A stretch of DNA of 64,000 nt from Caprimulgus europaeus. Its lineage: Eukaryota; Chordata; Aves; Caprimulgiformes; Caprimulgidae. The notes below the pieces were generated by a model that worked only from the letters and a program-made list of their open reading frames with translations, was not told where the DNA came from and searched no databases. Position 1 is the stretch's first letter. Each line of letters begins with the position of its first letter. Shown in pieces: positions 13,201 through 24,584 of the stretch. The DNA is taken from assembly GCA_907165065.1 (NCBI GenBank), contig OU015541.1, forward strand, positions 2,666,001 to 2,730,000, written 5' to 3'. The position numbers and the translations under genes were made by a program.

Positions 13201-16200
13201 ATGAATTTTAGAAGTCCAGCTGATTACCAGAACTGTTTTAGCAGGATATGCACACACTTAAACTTCTTACTGTTGAGAAGTTTGTGCTATTGAAGTTGAA
13301 GCCTTCCTGTTACTCAAAGTTACCTTAACTGGCAATTAAGATTCTTCATAGGAAGGTTATCTTATGACCTAATTGACATTTTCAGATGGTTGTTTGTTTA
13401 TGTGCCATCTTAATTTCGTTTTCAAGTTGCTGTGTTTTTTATTTAATATACTCTATTTACCAGTAAAATTATTTATTGGAATTTTGTGCTTCCATTTCAC
13501 CACTGTTGTGATTAGAAAGGGACAGTGTTCTTAAAAAAAATCTCCACAGGGAGGGCTTGAAGGCTTTAATTTCATCTATACACAAATATTTAGTAGGGAA
13601 GAATAACTTCATGTAATGTGTATAGTTCAAGCCACTAGCATTTCAGTTATTTAGATGGTTCCAGTTTGCTGCTAGCCAGCATTTTCTGAACTGATGTGTG
13701 CAGAGTGAGCTCCAGCACACGCTCTCTGGGTTTAACTCATCTCTGTGTTAACACCACATCACCAAATGAAGTTTTGGCAAGTGTAATACTGGATGAAATC
13801 CATTAAATTGCCAAAGATTCCTCAGTGTTACACTGCTTAAGGACTGTGACATCTAGAATTGAGGGGAGATCTGTTTGTGGTGGGATGTAAGTGCAGCTTT
13901 TGATTTGCTATAGTAATAAACTATTTAAGCCCAGTCTGGTGACCCAGAACCTGCAGAAGGAGTAATAGAAGGATATTGGTGTGTGGAATGAAAGAGCAAT
14001 AAAGTGACTGGTGTGAAATCTCTCCTGACCTTCCCAGCGTTTCTCAGTCAGTTTCCAGGGCCACTACAGTGTCCACAAAGAGAGCAGCTCCTATGATCAA
14101 AGCTCATGCTCTTGAAAGGTAAAAAAGTTGGCACATGTGTGAGAGAACTTCTTGAAAAAGAAAATACAGTATAATGTGGCATTAATTATTAACATTCCCT
14201 AGAAACATGCTTGCATGGTCTTACTGAAATTGCCTTCTAAATTAAAAAACTTGTAAAGAAAATAAACTTATTGCAGATTTTGTTCTTTTTAATTGCATCT
14301 CATGATAGGACAGATGGATTGATCTACTGTCAGCAGCTCATCTTCACAGAAACATGTTTAACTCAATGGTCATAGTTACTGTGACTGCTGTGCTGCCACC
14401 TCTGAGCTGAGTCAAGGCACTCAGCTATTCCAAGTTCTGCACCTTGGTGTTGGGTTGGAAGAGCTCTGAGTGTTATCTCAGAAAGCTCTTGAGTCACCAA
14501 GCTTACAGTTTCTCCTTTTGGGTGATTAAATACTAAATAAATATGTTTAAATATTACAGTTTAAATATTAAACTCTACAGTGTTAGTGCATGTTGGCACT
14601 TAGAAATACTCCTTCTAGTGTTGTGCCTCTCCTTTCAGTGTGCTTTCTGTGAACACATTTGTTGATGCAGAATTCTTTAAGGATAGAATATTGTCCTTCC
14701 TCCAACACTGTAATAAAAAACATTTATATTTTAAGATTAATACTACTTGTGTTTCCTCATATAGACAGCATTGTATTTTTGTGTCAGAAGATAGATGTTT
14801 TTGTCCCACTCACCTTAACAAATAAAGTTTAGTGGGAAGATTTGACAGCTGCTTCAGACTGAGGTGAAGGAACAGAAGTTTGACAGGGATGAGTGTCTCC
14901 ACAATGGAAGCTTCTGCAGGTCTTGTGAAAAGCTGTTTTTCCTGTGTCTGAAGACCATACATATTAATGGCATGAAGGAGAAATGTACAACAGGAGCTCC
15001 CCTGTGAGGTGTCAGAGAATTCCCCTGGAGAAGAGAAACTTATGGAGGCTCCAGATGGATCTTCAGAACCAAAATGAACAAACCTTTGTTAATTGCTCAC
15101 ACAACTGCTCGTTCTCCTTTGCAGTAGTGCTGACTAAGTGCTAGTAAGGAAGAGAATTTGAGAGTTAGAGCTTCTAAAAAGCAGCCATGCTCAAGAGCAC
15201 GAAGAATTGTTGCATCAGTTTCCTCCATGTCAGTTTATGTGGTTTCAGCCACTTTTTTAAAAGGAAGACTCAGATTAGCCCCCAAGAGAGAGAGAGGAAG
15301 CAGCAAGGTAGGAGGAACTGCTTAATAACTTAATAAATAGCACTTTTTACTGAATTACACAGCCTGGGCTGAGTCTTTGAATGCCATGAACCTACTTTCT
15401 AGGTACCAGGTAGAAGTCCCAGGTGCTCACTTGTCTTATGTTTATGTGGGACTAGTCCATGAAAAAAGACTTTGTCTTTTAAAGTGGGAATCTGAGGGTT
15501 GGTGAATGTCTACAATAGAAAACTAACAAGTTCTGTAAGGTGGTGATGGGAAAGAGTGGGCAGTGAGACACAGTAAAGGGGATTTGCCACCTTGAAAATG
15601 AAAGTAGAATAGAACAATGACTTTTTTGGAAGCCTGAAAATGGGGTTGGTGTCATTCAATTTTAGATTCTTTCTAACCACCTTTTGTTTAAAATGTCAGA
15701 CAGCTGTAAGTTCTTTTCATACATCCAATACCTAATATATTCTGATACTCTGCCGCTAAGAAATGACTTTTCATTGACAGTTTGTCATAAGTCACCAGTT
15801 AAAAGATAGGGGGAATATAGGTTTGGGGGTTTTTTGGGTTTTTTTCTAAATTATTCCACTTTATACAGTCTGTTTTGTTGATTTAGTGAAATAATTTTGT
15901 TATCTTCTATCTTAAATCATAGATCAAGAATTTATACACAACTTTGTTGACTTTCCATTTACATATTAAAATTAATATTACTCTGCCTGGAGGGAGAAAT
16001 CAATATATTCCATTTAAAAAAAACCCAAAAGCTTGTCTGATTTTATGCTGTGACCAGCTGAAGTAGCAAATACAGTCTGTTACATTTATAATGTTTAGTA
16101 TATTTGCAAATAAGCTTTATGTGGCGACAGAAACAATTCTGAGATGAATTTTAGTCAGAAAGATTCTGCGAAAACAAGTGAAATCTGAAGGCGTTGGTTT

Positions 16201-17596
16201 AGGAGTTGACTGTTGTTTATGCTTAGGCTATTTCACATTTTTTTTGGGATGGAAATAGGATTTGGTGCCATATTGATGCATTCCAGCACAGCACACAAAG
16301 CAGAGTCTTTCCGTGCCTGCTTTGCCCTGTACAGTCTGTTTTGAAACACCGTGAAGATGAGATGGGAAACAGTGAGGCTGAACCCTTTCTGTTCAATCTG
16401 CATCTTGTCTTAGCTGGAAAATGCACAGAGCTAAGGAGACAGCATTGGATTTTACTCAGCTTGGTTTAGTTTTCTGTGTTTGCTGCAATTTAGGGGCTCC
16501 TGAAACAATTGTTGAGCAAGTTTCTCCCCTTTTTTGTTACTGTGCTGAGCAGAGGCATGGCTGTGCTGCTGGGAGAGCACGGGTGAGTTAGATGAAGGCT
16601 TACAGCAAGGGAGGGGTGCCTGCAGGTATCCCTTAGGTTACCTTTACCTGTTTTCAGTATTTCCTGGTCAGCAGAAGCTGTTGAGAGCCTTCAGAGATCC
16701 TGCTGGCTTCTGTACTAGAATGCTTTTAGAAATTCCTGGGTTGCTCAGTCTAGCCATGCTGGTTTTTAGCAGACTATGCAAAAGCACGTACATTTTCTTC
16801 CCCCTGATAATACTGTTTGGGTTTGGTTTTGTTTTGTTTTTTCCTTGACTTGTCAGGTGCTTCACAGTGCCTCATTGAAGAGACAGGGAGAATTAGGAAT
16901 GGAATTTCTAGAGACCTCAAATCCTACTTTTATTGAATGTGACTAAACTCCAAAGTCATTTGAGCACTTCCAAATTATCCTGCTTCTGTGGAGTTCATTA
17001 ATCCACCATCTCCTTTCTGCTCTTGTATTGCTTGTGCTCCTACTGCAGTAACTAAAATAATCCATAAAGCAGGATATTGCAGGTCCTGTTTCCACTTGGG
17101 AATGGTGCTATTCCATACCTTCCTTGCTGTCACCTTCACCTGCTGTCAGTTTGAAGTGACTGTACAGGTATTCATTCAGGTCTTCCACTTGAAGTTGCAC
17201 TTAATGTTAAATTATCAAGTCCTTGGGCTTGTCAGGTATTTATAAATATTTATAAATATTTATAAATATATTTATATATTTATATAAATATATAAATATA
17301 TTTATATATTTATATAAATATATTTTTATATTTATATATTTATATAAATATATTTTTATATTTATATATTTATATAAATATATTTTTATATTTATATAAA
17401 TATATTTATATTGTATAAATATACAATAAATTTATAATACATAGCAGCAATGTTTTAGCAAAATGCAATTGTCTGGGCTCATGTTAGTGCTGTTACACTG
17501 CTAAAAGCTTGTTGCTTGTTGGTTTGACTAAAATATTTCTTAACTTTTAACTTTTTTTTCTCTTTGCAGGAACGTCAGAATCGCAACAAACAATAA
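4196..17596 (+). CDS. YTHDF1: YTHDF1, cytoplasmic m6A mRNA reader (complete, 5 coding exons)
   Basis: The coding sequence is the join of 4196-4222, 4641-4665, 6327-6406, 9664-11190 and 17570-17596, giving 561 aa against 559 for human YTHDF1. All introns are GT-AG and the frame is kept throughout. Family knowledge: YTHDF proteins bind N6-methyladenosine in mRNA through a C-terminal YTH domain and use a disordered N-terminal half to steer transcripts to translation, decay or condensates. The YTH domain runs from about residue 391 to 525. The aromatic cage tryptophans are visible at W413, W467 and W472 (codons at 10768, 10930 and 10945), two residues later than in human. The N-terminal region is rich in Y, S, G, P and Q. 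The paralogue call rests on the paralogue-specific peptides [20 protein letters not shown] and [16 protein letters not shown], which fit YTHDF1 rather than YTHDF2 or YTHDF3, and on linkage to mir-124. The terminal peptide is ERQNRNKQ. Nothing suggests a pseudogene. Confidence 0.97.
4641..4665 (+). CDS. YTHDF1: YTHDF1 coding exon 2 (25-nt micro-exon)
   Basis: Acceptor ttcccag ends at 4640 and donor AAAG/GTGAGG starts at 4666. It encodes RPKGQDNK plus the first base of a split valine codon. At 25 nt it is a micro-exon, shared in character with the mammalian gene, whose protein has TKGQDNK at the same place. Intron retention would add 24 codons and stop at 4743-4745. Confidence 0.92.
4677..4787 (+). 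repeat. Diverged direct repeat, copy B (in intron 2)
   Basis: Partner of 2392-2490 in direct orientation; see that entry. It begins 11 bases after the exon 2 donor, so the duplicated or inserted unit abuts the splice site. Confidence 0.6.
4788..6326 (+). other. YTHDF1 intron 2, remainder
   Basis: AT-rich intronic DNA with no embedded gene. A 16-base string, tgctcttcatttcctt, is repeated directly at 5007-5022 and 5050-5065, with a partial inverted copy between the two. The acceptor tract ctctcttttctag ends at 6326. Confidence 0.75.
6327..6406 (+). CDS. YTHDF1: YTHDF1 coding exon 3
   Basis: 80 nt, encoding the end of the split valine codon and [20 protein letters not shown] followed by SGQSNQ. 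It ends in phase 0 at CAG/GTTAGT. The peptide is nearly identical to the mammalian YTHDF1 segment and differs from YTHDF3. Confidence 0.95.
6407..9663 (+). other. YTHDF1 intron 3
   Basis: 3257 nt of AT-rich intron with no supported gene, repeat array or structured RNA by eye. The longest open frame (8936-9223) has no recognisable family features. The acceptor tttttgttaacag ends at 9663. Confidence 0.8.
9664..11190 (+). CDS. YTHDF1: YTHDF1 coding exon 4 (main exon with YTH domain)
   Basis: This 1527-nt exon encodes residues 45-553. It contains the Y/S/G-rich low-complexity part, the P/Q-rich stretch (about 10380-10510) and the whole YTH domain (from GRVFIIKS at 10702). The domain includes the [16 protein letters not shown] and [14 protein letters not shown] blocks that form the methyl-adenosine pocket. 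Donor GCGGAAG/GTAAAC lies at 11190/11191. The basic, Glu-rich tail [11 protein letters not shown] precedes the splice. Confidence 0.97.
11191..17300 (+). other. YTHDF1 intron 4, main part
   Basis: The intron totals 6379 nt (11191-17569). If it is retained, the frame continues 15 codons and stops at 11236-11238. No gene is supported inside it. Candidate cryptic polyadenylation signals (aataaa-like) occur, for example at 11486 and 12096, but none is clearly used. Several poly-T runs (11455-11470, 12070-12115) are present. Confidence 0.75.
17232..17432 (+). repeat. AT minisatellite near the last YTHDF1 acceptor
   Basis: Almost pure A/T sequence built of tataaatattta-type words. It includes three perfect consecutive 30-bp units at 17301-17330, 17331-17360 and 17361-17390, flanked by degenerate copies. 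It ends about 140 bases before exon 5. Confidence 0.9.
17570..17596 (+). CDS. YTHDF1: YTHDF1 coding exon 5 (terminal)
   Basis: Acceptor ttttttttctctttgcag ends at 17569. The exon encodes ERQNRNKQ and stops at TAA 17594-17596. This matches the conserved YTHDF C-terminal tail, which confirms the distant splice despite the 6.4-kb intron. Confidence 0.95.
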   Translation, partial: ERQNRNKQ

Positions 17597-17861
17597 GAAT
17601 AAACATATACAGTTTGATATATATACTAGAACTGATATTAAATTCGACTATGAGAAACAAAATTTAAGTGTCCTGGTGCTGTATCCTGGCATCAGGACAA
17701 ACTAAAGCTTTCAGCTCCAATATATCTTCTCGTGCAGGGGAAATTTCAGTTGTTGTATCTTTTAAGTACATTGTAGTTTATTTTTGCCCAAGTGGATCTG
17801 CATTAATTTGTATCTTTTTTCTTTTTTTTTTTTTGCAATGTAAAATTCTGTAGAAATCATT

Positions 17862-17867
17862 AATAAA
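17862..17867 (+). terminator. Proximal polyadenylation signal of YTHDF1
   Basis: Canonical aataaa about 265 bases after the stop, followed by gtgtctgttttt, a typical downstream GU/U-rich element. Its use would give a short-UTR isoform. Confidence 0.55.
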
Positions 17868-19128
17868 AGTGTGTCTGTTTTTATTTTTTTAAGTTGATAA
17901 ACAGTTGTATTAACATAATGTGGACTTATACACGAGCATACTAAAGTGTTGATGCTTCCCAAAGACTTTATTTTGGCACAAAAATTATGTTCCTAGCCAG
18001 ATATAGAGATTATGGAGAATACATGACAAATCTTCCTTTATCTTCCTCCTAAACTCTTGTTATTATTTTTTATTTTCATGACAGAAGTAAGAAACCATGC
18101 ATTGATTTTTGTCAATTAAAAAAACTTTTTAAGATACTGCACTTCAGAATTTTGGAAATGAGAAAACTCAATTTCTGCTCATTTTGTGCAGCTGCTATGC
18201 CTCTTTATTTATCTGTACAATTACACTTAAAATTGCTAATGTACCATATTGGGGTTGTTTTGGGGTTTAGGGGTTTTTTTTTCCTGTCTAGTAGGAAATC
18301 AAATTGTCAGTGAAATTGTTTCTCTGGAAAATCTTTCCCTCTCACATTCTGTTAACCAGTGCTTCAGTGTGCATTTGTTCTACCATACCCTGCTGAGAGG
18401 GAGCGAGGTGCTTTCTCTCAGCCATAATTCTGCTTTATGGGTTTTTGTAGCTTAAATAATAATAATAATGTGATGCTATCAACATTGCAGGGGTTTTGGA
18501 CAATGTGTTGAAACCTGTTTCAGCTTTCAGGTGTTATTAGTTAATTGCAGATCACTTTTAATCCTTCCTTTCATTATTCCCTTCCAACCCCCCCCTCCTT
18601 CCCAAATCCTAATGCCATTTAAAGTTTTTTATACCAATAATGCTGAGCTTTAACGTAGGAACTAATAGTACGGATAATATGATGGATTATGCCTCAGATG
18701 TTTAAAATTGACAGTGTGTATGTCTCATTTTTATTTTTTTTTTCTGTTGGATGAGTAAAAAAAAAACAAAAAACAAAACCTGTTTTAAGAAACTGAATTT
18801 GCTGTCATGTTTTTGTGGAGTGAGGGGACCGTCGGAGAACCTGTCACCAACTGGAGTTCCAATTAAGCATGGAAATGGTGCTCATGTCCGCTGCTCTAGC
18901 ACACTGAATCTGCACGTGTTTATTGTAGAGGATCTTTTACTATATTAGAAAGCAAGTATCTTCTGAATACTATTTACTCCAAAAGGACCTCCAATTTAAA
19001 TAAAGTTTAATCTGTATCATTTAGACTTGTATTTAGAACGTATAATTCTTGTCTCTGGACTGTTACTGCCTGTAAGGAGTAATGGACAGCATCAGATTAA
19101 CTTTTTCCTCTAGGAGAATACAAGCCTT

Positions 19129-19134
19129 AATAAA
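19129..19134 (+). terminator. Likely distal polyadenylation signal of YTHDF1
   Basis: Canonical aataaa, with a second one 130 bases upstream at 18999-19004. It is followed within about 30 bases by a T/GT-rich stretch. It is chosen as the principal distal end because the UTR length would then resemble that of the mammalian gene. Confidence 0.5.
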
Positions 19135-22100
19135 CAATACATATTTAGCAAGTTTGATGTCATTTTCATTTTTTTTTCCCCCTACTTTCAATTATCTTCC
19201 TATGTTATCATCACCCTTTATGCCAGTTTGTGAGTTAAGTCTAATTTGAGAAGTGTTTTGATTGACTAATTTAAATGTTTGCTGTCAGCTCATTCGATTG
19301 CAGAAGGGTTTTGCAGGACTGCAGAGGACTTTTAAGCTGCTTTGAATGTTCCTGTTCCTCAAAGGAAATACATGTGTGTGCCGTGGCTGTCACTTGTGCT
19401 TTCCTTTGTCCTTGTATGGTAGAGAAGCTGAAGAAAGACTTGGAAGTTGTCCTGTAGCCTTCAGCAGGCAGTATCGCAGACGTGGGTCACTGGGATGAGG
19501 AAAGAACTTTCCAAATAAAAGTAAATCTCTGCACAGTTTCTTTTACAGCAGTTGGCTGCATTTCCCAACTCTAAATTTAGTAATTTGACTAGATCTCTTT
19601 TTCAGACTGACTTTTTGAAGCCATACTGCATTTTATGAACGTGTTATCTCATAAAAGCACCTGCTGTTAGTTTCAGTTGTTACATCAGGACACTTAAAAC
19701 TGGTGATTCCAGAGCCAAAACGAATTCAGCTCCATCTGGATGGACCCTGAAGACAAAAGTTAGTTACACAACTTCTTACTACTTTTTTTTCCCCTCCCTA
19801 GGTCTAAAGAATCCTTGCTGTAATAAACCCATAGGCTTCAGGTAAATATTTTCTGGGAATAAAAACCCAAACCAACAAATGGAGAGCTTTTAGCTGAACC
19901 AGTTTGGCTGTAGTGTTAAAAAAAGTTATGATGTGTCTCAACCTACTGTCTGGCTTGGTGAGTAGCAGAAAAAATTCATGACAGCTTCAGCATGCAGAGA
20001 TTTTTTTGCAGATATTGCAGTGCTGTGGCTGGGTTGTACAGCAATATCTGAGTTAGACTGGGGAGAGTGTTTAAAAGCAGGTAAAATAATTACTTTTGTT
20101 ATGACCATGTTCATTGTTAAGGTAAGGGAAATGCAGACTGCTGGTGGCTCTAATTTTCAATCAACTGTCACTTCAATTTAAAGAGATGCCTCACTTTTGT
20201 TTCAGAGTGGTGAAGTTAGACTGTGACAGGAGAGCAACATTCTTCCAGTGTGGTGGAGAATAACCTCATGTTGTTGGTCTTAATTTAATCCAAGTGATAG
20301 TTCTCAAAGAACCTGGGTGCTTTTGGGATTAGTGCTTCAGTTCACTCCTTATATGAGTTGCTTTTGTTTGATGCTTTTAGAATTTGTGTGTGTGTGTGTG
20401 ACAATATCCCTTCTGCTTTTAAGGTGAGTGTAGCTGGTAGCACCACGTACTGATTACCCAGTTAAATGAAATTACTTCTCTGGTTCGATTCCTGGTCGAT
20501 GCTGGCAGCACATCATACTGCTCTGAAGCTGTAAACATTGCATTATTGGGGGGGGAAAAAAAACAGTATTAATTTTCTGGTAGTCACACCAAAAGTAATA
20601 GTTCTGAATACTTCATCTTTATGGGGATTATATTTGCTGTGAAGGATGGTTTTAGGTGACTTGAGCTTCTAGAGAAAATAAGTTAAATTAGACTGAGATG
20701 TAAGGACAGAAACAGACAAAAATAAACAAATTCAGGTTCAAGGTAACTGCTCTGCCATAACACAACATGCTCATAAATTAAGGTCCCAGTTTGTTTTTTA
20801 CCTTACTCATTCTTGGGAGATGGAAATAGGGGATGTAAAATTTTAAATCCTAACTTTTTTTCTTTCTTTTCAACCTTTAAAGGATACTTGATATTAAAAG
20901 ATGTGTTTCTTCATTCTTCACAAACTACTTGATTTTTTGTTTTGAGAACTTTTTCAACTATACTAATGGATTTACCCAAAGATATTTGTGAAATCTCAGT
21001 GAAAAAATTAGTAGTGTTTATTTTTTAGAGAGCAAGCTCTGGACAAGTTGTGCCAGAATGTGTCTTTGATTTTTCTCTTTAATAATGAGCGATTTTATTT
21101 GGCTGGGGAAGGTGGATATTCCAGTAAATGTGAGCATTAAAAAACCTGTAGAAAAAGATAATATAAAACTATCAAAAGCAAAATAATTGTTGTAATGTTA
21201 CTGCCCTTTTCTTGTATATCTGTTGCCAAAAGTAAAGGGGAAGCTTAGTGACAGTAGCAGATGAATGCAAAAATCAGGCACAAATAATAACTAATGGGAG
21301 GAAAAGTGTGTTTTGATCTAATGCTCCTTTTTCTAGTCTCTCGGTTACTTTGAATTCTTTATGTTGAACAATCTGTTTTACTTGGAAAAAGCTCTAGGGT
21401 TTTTTTTTTTCTGACAACAGTGCTCAGCATCTGCTCATTTTAGGAGAAAGCTGTTCGCTATTTTGGGGCAAGTGCTGATTTTTAATTGGAATTTGTGATA
21501 CTGCCCAGGAATGGTGTGAGTGTAGCTGTGGCTTTTTCTGTGATAACCACCTTGGCTGTAGCCTGCCTTGTCCCCAGTCCCTTTGAGAAAGAACAGCACT
21601 TGTTCAGCCTATTTTTAGAAGTAAGGAAGTTGAGTCAAAATGTTGAAATGACTGACTGAGGGTGGGACTTGGCAGAGGGAGGTTTTGGGTGTTACCAGTA
21701 ACGTGGTGGTTCGGTCCGATGGACTGTTCCTAGCTGACATCACTCTCACAGTACTGCTTCCAGTTCATGTGTATTGGCACTTGGAGCTCATGGTAGGGTG
21801 AATGAGATGGTCTTGTGTCTGAATGTTATGGATCTCACAGCTTTCCTGTCCTCAGAAAACTTCTGCTGAAAAGAAGCCTTTAAAATTCGCTTACATATTG
21901 CATCTGCAGTGACGCAGGGCGTGTGCGATGTGGTGACAGTCTGTCATATTTTCTGTTTCCTAGCAAGAATATAGGCAGGGCAGGGCTTTAGGAATTACAA
22001 GAACAGCTTTTGTTCCCCAGTATGATACTGAATTAATTTCCTTATTTTATATAAGATCATAATTTCAGGGCACCTTGGTGACTTGAGTGCTGACTTGAGT

Positions 22101-24570
22101 TCTGTATCCTCTCTTTTTTTCACGTTCCTCAGGTGAGTGACTGACAGCACGAGGAAGACCTTGGAGACATCCTTTCTTCAACATGTAGAACTTTATAGAA
22201 CTGGCATCTACATTGTCTTTTACTGAATCTCCTTTAATTTGGAGAGCGTAGGAGGTTTTATGCCATCTGTCTGTTTATAAGTTATTCAAGAAATTATTTT
22301 TACCTGGGTTGTTACCATGACAACAGACAGTTGGTAAAGTCTTCACCAAATGCATTTCTAATGTTGTCCAACTGCTGCTAAATCAATAGGATCTGGTGTT
22401 TTGCTGGGGTTTCAGTAATGAAGAAAGCGTGAGAGAGGTGTCAATACTTGTTTTGCCAAATCTGCATTCTCCAGGTATTTTTAGATTATTAATGCTGTGG
22501 ATTGGGCAGCGATTTGTCATCTACTGACACTGGGCTGTGTGCAGCAGTTGGATGGTCATTCACTTAATCACACCAAATTCAGTGCTTTTTTGTTACACCT
22601 TGTTTTATATATAGTACCTGTTTAACTAAGCCAGCTTATTTCACAAGGTTCAGTCTTTGGAGCCAGGGTGTTGTTGTGATTTATGTTTTTTTTTCCTTAA
22701 TGCAAGATCAGTGAGCAGAAACCTGGAACAAAAGAAAGAGTGAAGGAGACTGCGCTGTGTCCTCTAGTTTTGTATATGTGACCTCTGTAAAATAGAAATT
22801 ACAGCTAAAACATTATAATAATTCCTTGTTTGCTCTGAAAAGGAACTAGGAGTTCCTAGTGTTAACCTGTTAATCTGGTAAGTGTGTCTTGTGTTGTTCC
22901 TTGGCTGTACACTTGGTTCACATCCCTTGACAGTTGATTTATTTGCTGTCATCATCAAGGTTAGGAAGCATGGTGAGGTGTTGGGGTTTTTTTTTCTTCA
23001 AAAGCTTTGTCTGTCTTAAAATGCCACTTCAGAACTGGGGGGTGGTGGGCAAATAAGTCAGGAGAAGAAACAAAAAAGCGATTTTTACCAGCTGGGTGTG
23101 AAGACTACTCCAGAAGATTTCCTGATGCTGAGCAAAGAGCAGCACTAATGAGCTCCTGTGGGAAATACAATCTGCCCGTAGTGAGTAAAATACTGGATGG
23201 GAGAAGAAGAGTGATTTTATGAGCCAGGCATTTGGGGTTTTACCTTAACTTACTGACCTTGCTGAGGATGGGAAAACATTGCATGTTGCTAATTCAGTTA
23301 TTTCAAAGCATGTGATAATGGAAGATACATCAGAGAAGGAGGGTGTTGATGAAAGACTGGGAGACAAGGTGATCTTTTGACAGGTTTTTTTTTTAATTAT
23401 TATTATTACATTAGGTTTTATTTTAAATAATAAATACAACCAAGGATGTGAACCTGCAGATGACAAATTGCAGAGAGGTTCCTTCTGTTAAATTTCAAAA
23501 GCTTCCTGGTGAAACAAGAGGGAGTTGTGAGGCATGACCATCCTCAGAAACATAAGATGATCACCTGCTCTGGTGAATGTGACCCGTGTTACGGCTTGAG
23601 AAAGCACACAGCCCATTTCCTCCTCATCACCTCCTCCTGATGGACTGATGCTCTGGGAGGGAAGTGGCCCATAGAAGTAATACTCTGAATGGGAATAATG
23701 AAAAGGGTAAGTAAAAAGATAGAAGGCATTTATAAAGTGGTGCTTTTGTGCTTTTCAGTCATTGAACACAGGTAGTTTTTCATTTAGAAATACTCTGAGC
23801 ATTGAGGTCCTTCATAGTCAAAAGCCTGTAGAGAAGCTTGTGAAGCAAGTGGAGCACATGAGACCTTCCCCCTCGGTTCTGCAGTGTGAACAGAAAGACC
23901 CTGGGGACCAGGGAGGTTAAACCTGAGCAAAGGTGGGGGGGAAAGGTGGAAAATGTGACCATGTTCAGGTGTTTTGTTCTTCTTTAAAACATTTGTCTTG
24001 GAGATAAATGGAAAGGTAGGGGGAGGAGAGGTAAAAGAGATGATGCAGAGTATGTGTGGTCATGAGCTTCACCGACACACCTGCGGCGAGAAGCCCACGT
24101 GTGCTTTCCTCAGCGGCTCGTGGCTGTTAGAGCGTGACTCAGTTATTGCGCTCGTATCACAACAAAGAAGCCATCTGAATTATTCCCAGGAACCCAGCTG
24201 TGCTGTTAGTCAGGCTGGAAAGGTTTGTCCAGAGGCAGAAAGCATCTCTAGCACGGTGACTGCAGCAAATGTTCAGTCTGTTGGGAAGATTAGTTACAAG
24301 AGCCATCACACTGCAGAGCAAGGAGGATTTATAGGCAGCACCTCTCTGCCCAGAGGAAATGGGTCCTGGATACAAACAGGTCCTGGATAGTGAAAATGGA
24401 TTTTCTTGGTGATCTCATGTCGTCATTCCCAATGCAGATAATTTTGCAGCTTTCCCAGACTTAATTCTACAAGGCATTTCTCATCCTTGGTAGAGGAAGA
24501 ACATTCTGCACGTGGGAAAGCCATTATTTTTCCAAAGAAATCACATTCTGGAATAAACACTAGAATTTCT

Positions 24571-24584
24571 CCACTAGATGGTAG
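24571..24584 (+). promoter_or_regulatory. CTCF-like motif
   Basis: The 14-mer matches the CTCF core CCASYAGRKGGCRS at 13 of 14 positions (T instead of C at position 12). It lies between YTHDF1 and the mir-124 locus. Occupancy cannot be judged from sequence. Confidence 0.35.

Larger units (their letters stand above)
17597..19150 (+). other. YTHDF1: YTHDF1 3' UTR
   Basis: Sequence after the stop codon with several polyadenylation hexamers. A proximal aataaa is at 17862-17867, followed by a GT-rich element. Distal signals are at 18999-19004 and 19129-19134, the last followed by a T-rich stretch. The most likely full-length end is near 19.15 kb, giving a UTR of about 1.5 kb. A further aataaa is at 19514-19519. 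By eye there is no miR-124 seed match (gtgcctt) in it. The exact end needs transcript data. Confidence 0.7.

Noticed and set aside
17597..19150. A miR-124 target site in the YTHDF1 3' UTR
   Set aside because: I looked for gtgcctt and tgcctta, which pair with the seed, and found none by eye, so direct feedback between the two neighbours is not supported.
23974..24390. 138-codon frame
   Set aside because: No recognisable domain, no splice or promoter support, and average composition; probably chance.
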